Source: Chersky-840 sp963838775
Lineage (GTDB): Bacteria; Actinomycetota; Acidimicrobiia; Acidimicrobiales; UBA8190
Assembly: GCA_963838775.1 (NCBI GenBank)
Contig: CAWISP010000024.1
Span: forward strand, 1 to 64,000
Direction of reading: 5' to 3'
DNA length: 64,000 bases
The position numbers and the translations under genes are program-made. Under the pieces are notes generated by a model that was given only the letters and a program-made list of their open reading frames with translations, had not been told where the DNA came from and made no database searches. This document shows positions 9,490 to 18,390 of the stretch, in pieces. Numbering within the stretch: position 1 is the first letter of the stretch; every line of letters begins with the position of its first letter.

Positions 9490-10135
9490 GAAAGTTAGCC
9501 GCCGCGCCTTATAGGTTTGCTTAGGTAGCGCAGAAAGCGCCGCGGTCAAGCGGCTGCCTGAACAAACAACGATTGCTGGAATCGGAGGGCCGCTGCAACG
9601 CGGCCTTTTTGTTCGCTGCGCCGCACTTTGTCGCCTAATGGCCCCAAGCCGACATCGCGATCGCCCCAGCGAATGTCCGCTTCTGGAAAAAGCAGAAGTC
9701 ACACCATTTGGTCGTTGGCCAAGCATCCGAAAGTCTTACTTAAGTTGGCGCAGCTCGCCGCCGCGCCTTCAAAGACATGCTCTCACGTTGCGGGGCGCTT
9801 CGTCACCGCAACGCCCAAGAGCGGCAATTAAGGGACGCAGCTACCTGTCGCTAATTACTGTCGCTAATGTCGCTAATAGCTTCGATTAAGTCATTGATTT
9901 TATTGGCGTGGCGGAGAGGGAGGGATTATCCGGCGTCGGTTTTTAGAGTTCGGCTCCCGGCAGCCATCTTGCCGATTTTACCCTGCCGGGAAGCACCGAA
10001 CTATGTGCTCCTCATCTCAGGTTGGACCAACGAATGCCGACGACGTGGTGGCCCTCGCCACACCGCCCGGCGGGCGACAAAGCAGCTTCGATCGGCCTTT
10101 TTCGTTTTCTACAGGTTCTGGTTCCTTCTTCACCG
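9490..10135. other. Gene-free apart from the terminator
   Basis: Beyond the terminator hairpin only short, unsupported frames occur. The region becomes noticeably richer in A and T around 9,830-9,910 (tandem gtcgctaat motifs) and has no recognisable gene. Confidence 0.5.
9588..9610 (+). terminator. Rho-independent terminator
   Basis: A perfect 6-bp stem GGCCGC (9588-9593) / GCGGCC (9600-9605) with a 6-base loop is followed directly by five T residues. It lies ~100 bases after the hydroxy-acid oxidase stop in the same direction. Confidence 0.75.
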
Positions 10136-10461
10136 ATGGCAAAAAAAATTCCCGACACCGGTTGATCGACACATCGGCATGAGAGTACGGATGCAGCGGC
10201 GGGCACTCGACACGACGCAGCATACGCTAGCCGGGAATCGGCATCGTAATTCAACAGGTGCGAAAATACGAGAGCGGCGCCAATCGCGTCAGCGCTGGTC
10301 GGCTCCAGCGGATCGCGCTCGCTTTGCACGTAACACCGGCATTCTTTTTCGACGAGGCACCGGCGGTCAACAGACGCCCCAAAAGCGCCGGCCCGCATCG
10401 AGGAGGTTGTTTCTTCGCCAAAGGGCATCGCCCTTTCACAAGCCTTGGGCAAAATCAGTGA
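10136..10461 (+). CDS. XRE-family helix-turn-helix regulator, two frameshifts
   Basis: Start ATG 10136. Removing one A from the A8 run at 10141-10148 gives MAKKFPTPVDRHIGMRVRMQ and RRALDTTQHTLA. A second shift within ccgggaatcg at 10231-10240 leads to IGIVIQQVRKYESGANRVSA and RLQRIALALHVTPAFFFDEA. Together this is a typical XRE DNA-binding domain (helices of the HTH around IGIVIQQVRKYE) like the short SinR/HipB-like regulators of Hyphomicrobiales. Both breaks are one-base and one is in a homopolymer, so the gene may be intact in the organism. Confidence 0.7.
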
Positions 10462-10559
10462 CCGCGAGACGGGCCGCATTATAATCACATTGGTTGGCCG
10501 GATCGCTCGGCTTGGATCAATACACCATCGGCGGCACCTGCGACCCGTCAAACATCAGG

Positions 10560-11646
10560 CTAAACACCGGCCGGCCTAATCCCTTGCTTTACGGCCATTT
10601 CCGGCGTTTCGCCACTGACAAGGTGCGCTGGCACTAGCTGACAGTCCTGGTCAACAGGATATTGCGGATCGAGCACGTGCAAATATGTCGTCAGCTTATG
10701 GCAGCAAATCAGTCCCGGCGATGCTCTCCCGGTCGAAATCGATCAGCTGCTCAGTATTCACATGCGTAAACAAAAACCAGGGTGGCAAATTTGGTACCGC
10801 GTCCCTCACATTCGCGATACGCCATGACGTCAGGTCAAGCTTGTTGAAGGCGCCGGTGAAATCAGAGTCGCCCACCTTCGGTGATGCGAATGTACAAATT
10901 GCTGGGTTCTTTATTTTATGCGCCGTTGCATTTTCCATTACGTAATATGTTGCCAAGGCTGAACCAAGGCTGTGGCCAGTTATGTCTACTGAAATTGACG
11001 CTGCGCTATCCGCCGCCCCAAGCTTTGCAGTGGCATGCAGTTTTACAAACTGAGCGACTTGCTCGCCGAAGCTGATACCGCCGCCATCCTTCGCGGGCAT
11101 TGGCGTGGATGTCGAAACCGGAACGATCTGCATCGTTTCGTAAATGCGGCCAAAACCAAGTGCTACATTGCCAATTTGTACACCGTTGACCAAAAAAGCC
11201 TGCATGCCTAGCGCATTTAAATCGTCCCATATTTCAGCCGGATTATCAGTCCCTCGGATTGCCACGACAAGTTTTGTTGGATCATTCCTCTTGTTTGCAA
11301 TGAAGCCATAAAATACCGGGGCCGTTTCCACGATGATAAAATCGCGCATCAAAATCCATGCCGCGAGCTCATAGTCGGCTGGGAAATCCGCCGAAGGCGG
11401 TGGCCTCGTGTTCGCAGGCCCGGTGTACATCGTGTAGGCGGCGTTCACGAATTTCCCGTACGACAAAGCCGCTTTCGGGTCGAAAGAGGGACCAGGCATA
11501 ACGTTGCTCCGGAGGTCGCTGATTGCTGGTGATGGCGGTGCGGAATTGACAGCTGCCGGCGCGCCACATATTCCGGCAACTGCAAGGGGGATGCAAGGGC
11601 AGGTTGCGGCATGGCTACGCTCGTGTCGCCTCCATGCATTGCGCAC
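10560..11646 (-). CDS. Class 3 lipase family protein, one frameshift
   Basis: Alpha/beta hydrolase with an N-terminal hydrophobic stretch (ATCPCIPLAVAGICG) that may be a signal or lipoprotein peptide. The nucleophile elbow is ITGHSLGSALATYYV and the acid is probably the Asp in RIANVRDAVPNLPP. The frame from 11646 stops at 10696 after GTDLLP. Adding one C near 10697-10700 continues as HKLTTYLHVLDPQYPVDQDC and ends at TAG 10560-10562 (GIRPAGV). The continuation supplies the HxxxxYL segment that carries the catalytic His in this family, so the truncated reading would be inactive. A sequencing indel is likely. Confidence 0.8.
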
Positions 11647-12477
11647 CGAAAATGCGACTGCACGGTTGTTCGCGTACAGCGCGACAGGCGTCCGCCAGGG
11701 ATTTAGGTGGTGGGAGATCGACCCAACATTTTACATTCTCAAGATGCTGTCGTTATGAGGTCTGGTATGGGATCTGAAGACGCCGCCGCTCGAAGTTCGC
11801 CGCAATAAGCACCGTCTCGGCTCGCGGGTCATCGAACGCGCGGCCGCGCAGCTCGCCGGAAGCTTTGATCTGCAGGCCACGATCAATGCCATTGCGGAGG
11901 CTTTTACCGGACCTGATCTTTCGGGCCTCCAGGAGAAGCTTGCCAAAGCTCAGAAAATCGCGCGGCGGACGTAATCGCAGGTCTTTAACTTGCCACAGTT
12001 GCCGACGCGGCACGAAATCGTCGAGCGGGCTTTGGCGATGTTCGCCGACACGCCCTCGATGGACGTCATCGTCAGCCGCGCCCATGCCGTGATCCTCGAC
12101 ACCATCGGCGCGCGGCTTAGTACGATGGCTGCTGCGCATTAGCAGAGAGCGTGGACCATCAATGCTGAAGTCCCGGTCGTTTGCCGTGCGAGTTCCGTGT
12201 AAATAAACTCACACGGCATAGGGAAAGCCATCTTTGGCAATTCAACATTGGTGTTGATTGCGTTTTTTGGCGGGCCCACAAGGACTCCGGACCTTGGACC
12301 CAATGATTAAGAGTTTATCCGGTCATTGCGCGGGTCGCTGATGAGCATCGGTGGCCAAATTGGCGCGATGCGACACCCCATCCGTCTGACTCTTGTTGTG
12401 GATAATTATGCTACTCCTAGGCTACTCCGGGCCTTTCGGTGATCGGTCGAAAAGCGTCAACAGTGGCTGATTTTGGC
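11647..12477. other. Gene-poor stretch with two coding-like remnants
   Basis: On the plus strand, 11759-11973 reads without stops but lacks a start (LGSRVIERAAAQLAGSFDLQ, AEAFTGPDLSGLQEKLAKAQ). It is followed in the same frame by 11974-12142 (LPQLPTRHEIVERALAMFAD). Both look like real protein in composition, perhaps one gene interrupted by a stop. No family is recognised. The rest, up to the tRNA, holds a hairpin and no gene. Confidence 0.4.
12183..12217. repeat. Imperfect inverted repeat
   Basis: GCCGTGCGAGTT (12183-12194) and AACTCACACGGC (12206-12217) pair over 12 positions with one mismatch around an 11-base loop. There is no T-tract, so it is not a classical terminator. It could be a protein-binding palindrome or a degraded element end. 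Confidence 0.4.
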
Positions 12478-12552
12478 TGGTGGGCGGTAGAGGGATCGAA
12501 CCTCTGACCCCTTCCATGTCGAGGAAGTGCTCTCCCGCTGAGCTAACCGCCC
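12478..12552 (-). tRNA. tRNA-Val (anticodon GAC), CCA encoded
   Basis: The minus strand folds as a class I tRNA. The acceptor stem is GGGCGGT / ACCGCCC, the D arm contains TAGCTCAGCGGGAGAGC, and the anticodon stem is CTTCC / GGAAG with loop TCGACAT. Anticodon GAC reads valine. The T arm is AGAGG TTCGATC CCTCT. Discriminator A and a genomically encoded CCA end at 12478, as usual in Proteobacteria. Confidence 0.97.
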
Positions 12553-12614
12553 TACCGGAGAGGTGGATGTAGCGTTGCGGCGCCCGCAGGGTCAAGGCCG
12601 GCAGTCTTAAACCG

Positions 12615-13544
12615 TCAAAAATTCACCCGGTCGGCGCCTTTGAGACCGAGCGTCGCGCGCGCTTCGGCCGGGGTCGCGACCTCAAAGCCAAGCTCCTCGA
12701 CGATGCGGCGGATTTTCGCCACCTGCTCGGCGTTGCTTTTGGCGAACTTGCCCGGCCCGATATAGAGCGAATCCTCGAGCCCGACGCGGACGTTGCCGCC
12801 CATCATCGCGGCGTTGGTGCCGAAATTCATCTGATGCCGGCCGCCGGCGAGCACCGACCAGTAATATTGATTGCCGAACAGGCGATCGGCGGTGCGCTTC
12901 ATGAACAGGAGATTGTCGAGGTCGGCGCCGATGCCGCCAAGGATGCCGAAGATCAGCTGCACGAAAACCGGCGGCTTGAACATGCCGCGGTCGATGCAAT
13001 GGGCGAGGTTGTAGAGATGGCCGGTATCGTAGCATTCATGCTCGAATTTGACGCCGTGGCCCTCGCCGAGAATTTTTGAAATCTTCTCGATGTCGCGAAA
13101 CGTATTGGGGAAGATATAGGCGTCGGAATTGGTGAGGTAGCTCTCCTCCCAATCGAATTTCCAGTTCTTGTAGCGCCGCGCCATCGGATAGAGCGCGAAG
13201 TTCATCGACCCCATATTGAGCGAGCACATTTCCGGCGACAGCTGCTGCGCCGCCGAGATGCGCTGCTCGACCGTCATGGTGACGGCGCCGCCGGTGGTGA
13301 TGTTGACCACCGCGTCGGTCGCCTGCTTGATGCGCGGCAGAAACTGCATGAATACGTTCGGATCCGGCGACGGCCGTCCATCCTTCGGATCGCGCGCGTG
13401 CAGATGCAGGATCGCGGCGCCGGCCTTGGCGGCATCGATCGCCTGGGTGGCGATCTGATCGGGCGTGTAAGGCAGCGCCTCCGACATCGTCGGCGTGTGG
13501 ATCGAGCCGGTGATGGCGCAGCTGATGATGATCTTGTTCGCCAT
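12615..13544 (-). CDS. Beta-keto acid cleavage enzyme (BKACE), DUF849
   Basis: A 309-residue TIM-barrel enzyme of the BKACE family, whose founder Kce cleaves 3-keto-5-aminohexanoate with acetyl-CoA during lysine fermentation. Visible hallmarks are IISCAITGSIHTPTMS at the N-terminus, the Zn-binding histidines in GAAILHLHARDPKDGRPSPD (~residue 45), VVNITTGG, and the Gly-rich VRVGLEDSLYIGPGKFA. Family members act on many different 3-keto acids, and the lack of neighbouring pathway genes leaves the substrate open. This is the last clearly alphaproteobacterial gene in the window. Confidence 0.9.
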   Translation of the reverse strand: MANKIIISCAITGSIHTPTMSEALPYTPDQIATQAIDAAKAGAAILHLHARDPKDGRPSPDPNVFMQFLPRIKQATDAVVNITTGGAVTMTVEQRISAAQQLSPEMCSLNMGSMNFALYPMARRYKNWKFDWEESYLTNSDAYIFPNTFRDIEKISKILGEGHGVKFEHECYDTGHLYNLAHCIDRGMFKPPVFVQLIFGILGGIGADLDNLLFMKRTADRLFGNQYYWSVLAGGRHQMNFGTNAAMMGGNVRVGLEDSLYIGPGKFAKSNAEQVAKIRRIVEELGFEVATPAEARATLGLKGADRVNF

Positions 13545-13708
13545 GGACGTTGCCTCCTGGTTGCGTAGTCGCTGATGCGAGGCCGCTGCCGCGGCGGCGC
13601 CAGCGTGCGGTGCGGCAGGATTACGCGGCAGGCCCCCTCAGGCGTTGTCATGTCCCGCCTTTTAGCGGGCGGCCACCCATGATCGCGCAGCTAAGCTATT
13701 CGTCCGCC
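13545..13708. other. Junction between two unrelated genomes
   Basis: Left of this interval all recognisable genes are alphaproteobacterial; right of it all are actinobacterial. The first ~130 bases read like the 5' leader of the BKACE gene, and coding sequence of the actinobacterial methyltransferase begins at its stop (13709). The exact breakpoint cannot be fixed by eye but probably lies between ~13,640 and 13,708. Confidence 0.7.
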
Positions 13709-14443
13709 TCAAGGTTCTTCGCTGCCGAAGGGTGGATCGACGGCCCTTTCGAGGAGCCGTGTCATGGGGATCACCGTCTTGTCGTAGAGAGAGACCAGGC
13801 GTGGGCCTCCCGCCGGCGAGGAGGACCGCAGGACGCGACCGTTGACGAACCAGGCCAGATAGCCGGGCATGTTCACATAGTGGGCCTCTGCCACCGAGAA
13901 CCCGGCCGACTCCATCTTGTCGACCAGTTCCTGGCGCCGGTAGCGCCGGACGTGCCCCACGCCGCGGTCCATCGCCCCGAAGATGCTCGGGAACGCCGGT
14001 ACCAGCACCGCCAGCGACCCGCCCGGTTCGAGGACCGACGCGACGGCGCGCAGGGCCGACATGTCGTCCTCGATGTGCTCCAGCACGTTGAACGACATGG
14101 CGGAGTCGATGCGAAGAGCCCGGAGCTCGTCGACGACGGCGGGGTCGTTGACACTTCCCTCGACGATCGTGACGTCGGGCCTGGCTTCGAGGCGCCGGAC
14201 GAGCTCGGCCACCAACCCCGGGTCGATCTCGAGGGCCACGGCGTGCTCGCGCCCGATGAGGCAGTCGAACATGGTTCCGCTCCCGGCCCCGACCTCGAGG
14301 ACCCGGCTCCCCAGATATGGCGATGCCATGGAGAAGATCCAGTCCCGGTACCGGGGCGCGCCGGCGAGCACCTCGAGCACGCGCCCCAACGTGGGGGAGT
14401 GCCTGTCGGTGACAGGCGGCGTGTCATCGTGGGGAATGGTCAT
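13709..14443 (-). CDS. SAM-dependent methyltransferase, class I
   Basis: A 244-residue soluble methyltransferase. Motif I is SRVLEVGAGSGTMFDCLI, the acidic residue after strand 2 lies in AVALEIDPGLVAELVRR, and a motif IV-like segment follows as DSAMSFNVLEHIEDD. The C-terminal part is of the type found beside polyprenol-sugar synthases (VGHVRRYRRQELVDKMESAG). The gene lies 55 bases downstream of a GT2 gene in the same direction, so the two probably act together in lipid-linked sugar or glycan modification. The acceptor is unknown. Confidence 0.85.
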   Translation of the reverse strand: MTIPHDDTPPVTDRHSPTLGRVLEVLAGAPRYRDWIFSMASPYLGSRVLEVGAGSGTMFDCLIGREHAVALEIDPGLVAELVRRLEARPDVTIVEGSVNDPAVVDELRALRIDSAMSFNVLEHIEDDMSALRAVASVLEPGGSLAVLVPAFPSIFGAMDRGVGHVRRYRRQELVDKMESAGFSVAEAHYVNMPGYLAWFVNGRVLRSSSPAGGPRLVSLYDKTVIPMTRLLERAVDPPFGSEEP

Positions 14444-14498
14444 GCTCGTGTGCGACCGTCTTCCCGCTGGGTTCGGCCGTGCTGTCGGCGAACGATGA

Positions 14499-15197
14499 TC
14501 AGGGTCGACCGTTCCAGAGCCGATAACGGAGGAGCGTCAGGACGGCCTTGAGACCGTCCATGGCGGTGAGCTTCTTGCCCTCCTCGCGAGAGCGCGCCGT
14601 GTAGGTGACGGGAACCTCGAAGATTCGGTGGCCGCGCCGGAGCAGCTTGGCAGTGATCTCGGGCTCGAGCTCGAAGCCGTTGGCGCGCAGGTCGAGCGAG
14701 CGCGCCACGGTGAGCGGCATCACCTTGTACCCGGTCTCCATGTCCGACAGGTAACAGTTGTACAGAACGTTGGTGACGAGGGTCACCAGGCGATTGCCCA
14801 TGACGTACCAGTAGCTGTAAGCGGCGTGGCTGGAGAACGATCGTGACCCGAAGACGACGGTGGCCCGCTCGGTCTTGAGTGGCTCGAGGAGCGTCCCGTA
14901 GTCGTCGGGCGAGTACTCGAGGTCGGCATCCTGGATCAAGACGATGTGACCCCGGGCATGGGTGAGGCCGGTGCGGATGGCCGCCCCCTTGCCCCGGTTG
15001 ACGTCGTGTCGCACCGAGCGCACCCGGTTGCCGTCCACCCGGCTCTCCATGACGCTCCAGGTGTCGTCGCTCGACCCGTCGTCGATGAGGACGATTTCGA
15101 GGTCTTCGGGGACCTTGAGCACGGCATCGATGACGCGTTCGAGGGTGCGCCCCTCGTTGTAGGCCGGAATGAGCACGGATAGGTAAGGTGCAGTCAC
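14499..15197 (-). CDS. GT2 glycosyltransferase, dolichyl-phosphate mannose synthase-like
   Basis: From GTG 15197 the protein begins VTAPYLSVLIPAYNEGRTLE, the classical GT2 N-terminus, giving 232 residues. A longer frame from 15344 adds 49 residues that do not look like this family. Further motifs are EIVLIDDGSSDDTW, LIQDADLEYSPDDYG with the metal-binding Asp residues, FGSRSFS, and DMETGYKVMPLTVARSL typical of DPM1/Ppm1-type enzymes. Such enzymes transfer a sugar from an NDP donor to a polyprenyl phosphate at the membrane. It probably forms an operon with the following methyltransferase. Confidence 0.88.
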   Translation of the reverse strand: MTAPYLSVLIPAYNEGRTLERVIDAVLKVPEDLEIVLIDDGSSDDTWSVMESRVDGNRVRSVRHDVNRGKGAAIRTGLTHARGHIVLIQDADLEYSPDDYGTLLEPLKTERATVVFGSRSFSSHAAYSYWYVMGNRLVTLVTNVLYNCYLSDMETGYKVMPLTVARSLDLRANGFELEPEITAKLLRRGHRIFEVPVTYTARSREEGKKLTAMDGLKAVLTLLRYRLWNGRP

Positions 15198-15369
15198 CGT
15201 CGCCCCCCTCCACTGGTCCCCGCCAGAGACCGGAGCGGTCGAGCCCGTCCGGTCCAAATACTGTACGGCACCGGTGAGCCTTTCGACAGGGGTTGACGCC
15301 GATTCGCGGCCCTCGACCCGGCCCGGCGATCGGCCCGGCCCCACCCGGCTGGGGGAATCGGGTGCGTGC

Positions 15370-16533
15370 TCAGTAGGACTTGGGCAGGTGCAGCGAGTGC
15401 TGGGCCACGAAATTCAGGATCATCTCCCGGCTCACGGGCGCGGTCCGCATGAGCCGGGCCATGCCCCACATGTCGGCCAGGCCGTATTCCGACGACATCC
15501 CGTTGCCCCCGTGCGTCTGGATGGCCTGGTCGAGCGCGGCCAGCGATGCCTCGGCGGCGGCGTACTTGGCCATGTTGGCGGCCTCCCCGGCCACGCCGGC
15601 GTCTGCGCCCGAGTCACACGCCCACGCCGCCTTCTGGCCCATGAGCCGGGCCAGCTCGACTTCGATCTTCGCCTTGGCCAGAGGATGCGAGATCCCCTGA
15701 TGGCGCGCGATCGGGGTTCCCCACACCGAGCGGTCCCGGGCGTAGGCGGCCGCCTTGTCGAGCGCGTAGCGGCCGATGCCGGTGGCCATCGCCGCGGTCA
15801 TGATGCGCTCGGGGTTGAGCCCGACGAAGACCTGCCGCAGCCCGTCACCCTCGGTGCCGAGAAGCCGGTCGGCGGGCACTTCGACATTGTCGAAGAACAA
15901 AGTGAACTGCTTCTCGGGGGCCACGATCTCGACGGGGATGAGTGTCTTGTCCAGCCCGGGACTGTCGAGGTCGACGATGAACAGTGACAGGCGCCCCCGG
16001 CCGCTGTCCTCGTCGAAACCGGTGCGCGTCACGACCAGCACCGCCTCGGACTCGTCTGCGCCCGAGATGTAGTACTTCGTCCCGTTGAGGCGCCACACGT
16101 CGCCGTCGCGCGTGGCGCTGGTGGAGATCTTGTGGCTGTTGGAGCCGGCGTCGGGCTCGGTGATGGCGAAGGCCATCTTCAACTCCCCCGAGCCGAAGCG
16201 CGGCAACCACACCTGCTTCTGCTCCGGTGAACCGAAGTGGGCGATGATCGTGGCGCAGATGGCCGGAGAGACCACGAGCAGCAGCAGAGGACAGCCGTTG
16301 GCGGCGAGCTCTTCGAGGACGATGGCGAGCTCGGCGATCCCCATTCCGCCCCCGCCGTACTCGGCGGGGACGTTCACCCCCAGGTATCCCCCCTCGGCCA
16401 GCTCGTTCCACAACTCGTCGGTGTTGCCACCCCGGCGGGCACGCTCGGCGAAGTAACTGTGGCCGTATTTCGAGGCGATGCCGTCCACTGCCTCGCGCAG
16501 CATGCGTTGTTCGTCGGTCTCAGCGAAGTCCAT
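15370..16533 (-). CDS. Acyl-CoA dehydrogenase
   Basis: A 387-residue FAD enzyme that oxidises acyl-CoA to 2-enoyl-CoA and passes electrons to ETF. Typical segments are VPAEYGGGGMGIAELAIVLE, AFAITEPDAGSN at the flavin site, KYYISGADE, and the C-terminal IQTHGGNGMSSEYGLADMW. The gene ends a run of four same-strand genes, three bases after the AtuA-like gene, and is best read as the dehydrogenase step that makes the 2,3-unsaturated substrate for the linked carboxylase (AtuD/LiuA-like role, inferred from context). Confidence 0.9.
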   Translation of the reverse strand: MDFAETDEQRMLREAVDGIASKYGHSYFAERARRGGNTDELWNELAEGGYLGVNVPAEYGGGGMGIAELAIVLEELAANGCPLLLLVVSPAICATIIAHFGSPEQKQVWLPRFGSGELKMAFAITEPDAGSNSHKISTSATRDGDVWRLNGTKYYISGADESEAVLVVTRTGFDEDSGRGRLSLFIVDLDSPGLDKTLIPVEIVAPEKQFTLFFDNVEVPADRLLGTEGDGLRQVFVGLNPERIMTAAMATGIGRYALDKAAAYARDRSVWGTPIARHQGISHPLAKAKIEVELARLMGQKAAWACDSGADAGVAGEAANMAKYAAAEASLAALDQAIQTHGGNGMSSEYGLADMWGMARLMRTAPVSREMILNFVAQHSLHLPKSY

Positions 16534-16536
16534 GGC

Positions 16537-18390
16537 TCACCTCGGGGAGTCGGCGTCGGGAATGTCGGGGTCGGGGATGTCGGCGAGAAGGCCGACGGGC
16601 ACGTCCACCACGCGCGAGCGCAGGTACTCGCCCAGGCTCTTGGCTTGCGGGTCGGGCCGGGTCGACGAGGCCACGCCTTCGCCCAGGAGCCCGTGCACGA
16701 CGAAGTTGAGCGCGAGGAGATTGGGGAGCACATACCGGTCGACCTCGAGGTCGGCGGCTTCGGGGAGCAGCTGTCGGAACCGGTCCACGCCGATCTCGGC
16801 GGCCAGCCACGCGAACCCCGCCGGGCTGCGCGCCCACAGGCCCACATTGGCGTTGCCCCCCTTGTCGCCCGAGCGCGCCCCGATCACGGTCCCGAGCGGC
16901 ATCGGGCGCGTGGCGCCGGTGGGGATCTTGGGTACGGGAGACGTCGTCTCCGGTACCCCTTCCGCCACCGCTGGTGTGGGCGTGGTCGGGCCCGGGGCGA
17001 CGATGACGCGACGGCCGTCGTGGTGGACGACGGTCTCCTCGACAGCGTCGCGTGGCACCAGCGTCGGCCAGAACACGCCGTAGGCGGTGCCCTCGCCAGG
17101 TGGGGACGTCAGATAGAACCCCGGGTAGCTCGCCAGCGCGAGCTCGGTGGCGGCGTTGGAGAAGTGCCTCCCCACCACGTCGGGATCGCGATCTTTGACC
17201 GTGACACGCAGCTGCGCGCTCGCCTGCTCGTTCGTCGGCGCGTCGGGGACGTCGGTGCGGATGAGGCGGACGTCGTAGTCCGCGAAGTGCGAGACCCCGC
17301 CCACGAGCGCGTCCATGGTGCGACGCACCAGGGCCGCCTTTGCTTCGATGTCGAGCCCCGTGAGCACGAACGTCACGGTGTTGCGGTAGCCACCCAGCAG
17401 GTTGATCGACACCTTGAGCTTTTCCGGGGCGGGGAGGCCGCGCACGCCCGACACGCGCACCCGGTCAGGGCCGACGTCCTCGACGCGAATGGTCGAGAAG
17501 TCCGCCACCACATCGGGATTGGCGTAGAGGGGGCCGCCGATCTCGTAGAGGAGCTGGGCGGTGACGGTCCCCACCGACACGAGGCCACCGGTGCCTTCGT
17601 GCTTGGTGATGACCGCCGAGCCGTCTGCGGCCACCTCGGCGATGGGGAAGCCGGGGTGCTCGAGTCCCGGCACCTCGGGGAAGAAGGCGTAATTGCCACC
17701 CGTGGTCTGGGTGCCGCACTCGATGACATGGCCCACCACCACCGCGCCCGCCAGGCGGTCCCAGTCGGTGCGCGACCATCCGAACCACCACGCCGCGGGG
17801 CCCACCACGAGCGAGGCGTCGGTGACGCGCCCGGTCACCACCACGTCGGCACCACCCGAGAGCGCGTCGGCGATCCCGAAGCCGCCGAGGTAGGCGTTGG
17901 CACTGACGGGATCGCTGCCCGCTTCGACGAGGGACCGGCCCGTGTCGAGATGGGCGAGGGGTTCGCCGGCCGCTTGCAGCGATCCCAGGCGACCGAGGAT
18001 GTCGTCGCCCTCCACGTGGGCGACGTTGACGTCGATGCCGAGCTTGGCGGCCAGGGCACGGAGGGCCTGGGCCAGTCCGGCGGGGTTGAGCCCCCCGGCG
18101 TTGGCCACCACCCTGACGCCCTGGTCGATGCAGGTGCCGAGGACCTCTTCCATCTGGCGGTAGAACGTGCGGGCGTAGCCGAGGGTGGGGTCGCGTTGGC
18201 GCGACTTCCACAAGATCAGCATGGTGAGCTCGGCGAGGTAGTCACCCGTCAGGACGTCGGGGACCTCTCCCTCCGCGAGCAGCTCGGATGGCGCCGACAG
18301 CCTGTCGCCGTAGAAGCCCGAGCAATTGGCGATGCGCACCGCCCGACGCGTCGCCTCGGGGGGGGCGGGACGATCGGGGCCGGCGGGCAT
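16537..18390 (-). CDS. Acyclic terpene utilization AtuA family protein (DUF1446)
   Basis: A 617-residue protein with the DUF1446 domain over residues ~15-460 (IANCSGFYGDRLSAPSELL, VVANAGGLNPAGLAQALRAL, GDDILGRLG) and an AtuA C-terminal domain from ~500 (IGARSGDKGGNANVGLWARS). AtuA is required for citronellol/geraniol catabolism in Pseudomonas, but its biochemical activity is unresolved; proteins of this family often sit beside acyl-CoA carboxylases. The ATG at 18390 overlaps the stop of the biotin carboxylase gene, indicating translational coupling. The gene is intact. Confidence 0.88.
   Translation of the reverse strand: MPAGPDRPAPPEATRRAVRIANCSGFYGDRLSAPSELLAEGEVPDVLTGDYLAELTMLILWKSRQRDPTLGYARTFYRQMEEVLGTCIDQGVRVVANAGGLNPAGLAQALRALAAKLGIDVNVAHVEGDDILGRLGSLQAAGEPLAHLDTGRSLVEAGSDPVSANAYLGGFGIADALSGGADVVVTGRVTDASLVVGPAAWWFGWSRTDWDRLAGAVVVGHVIECGTQTTGGNYAFFPEVPGLEHPGFPIAEVAADGSAVITKHEGTGGLVSVGTVTAQLLYEIGGPLYANPDVVADFSTIRVEDVGPDRVRVSGVRGLPAPEKLKVSINLLGGYRNTVTFVLTGLDIEAKAALVRRTMDALVGGVSHFADYDVRLIRTDVPDAPTNEQASAQLRVTVKDRDPDVVGRHFSNAATELALASYPGFYLTSPPGEGTAYGVFWPTLVPRDAVEETVVHHDGRRVIVAPGPTTPTPAVAEGVPETTSPVPKIPTGATRPMPLGTVIGARSGDKGGNANVGLWARSPAGFAWLAAEIGVDRFRQLLPEAADLEVDRYVLPNLLALNFVVHGLLGEGVASSTRPDPQAKSLGEYLRSRVVDVPVGLLADIPDPDIPDADSPR

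Noticed and set aside
12183..12217. Hairpin as a rho-independent terminator
   Set aside because: There is no run of T on either side, and no gene ends immediately before it.
12478..12552. tRNA-Val as attachment site for the integrase at 1,528
   Set aside because: No copy of the tRNA 3' end is found near the integrase, and the integrase lies next to an lptE fragment instead.
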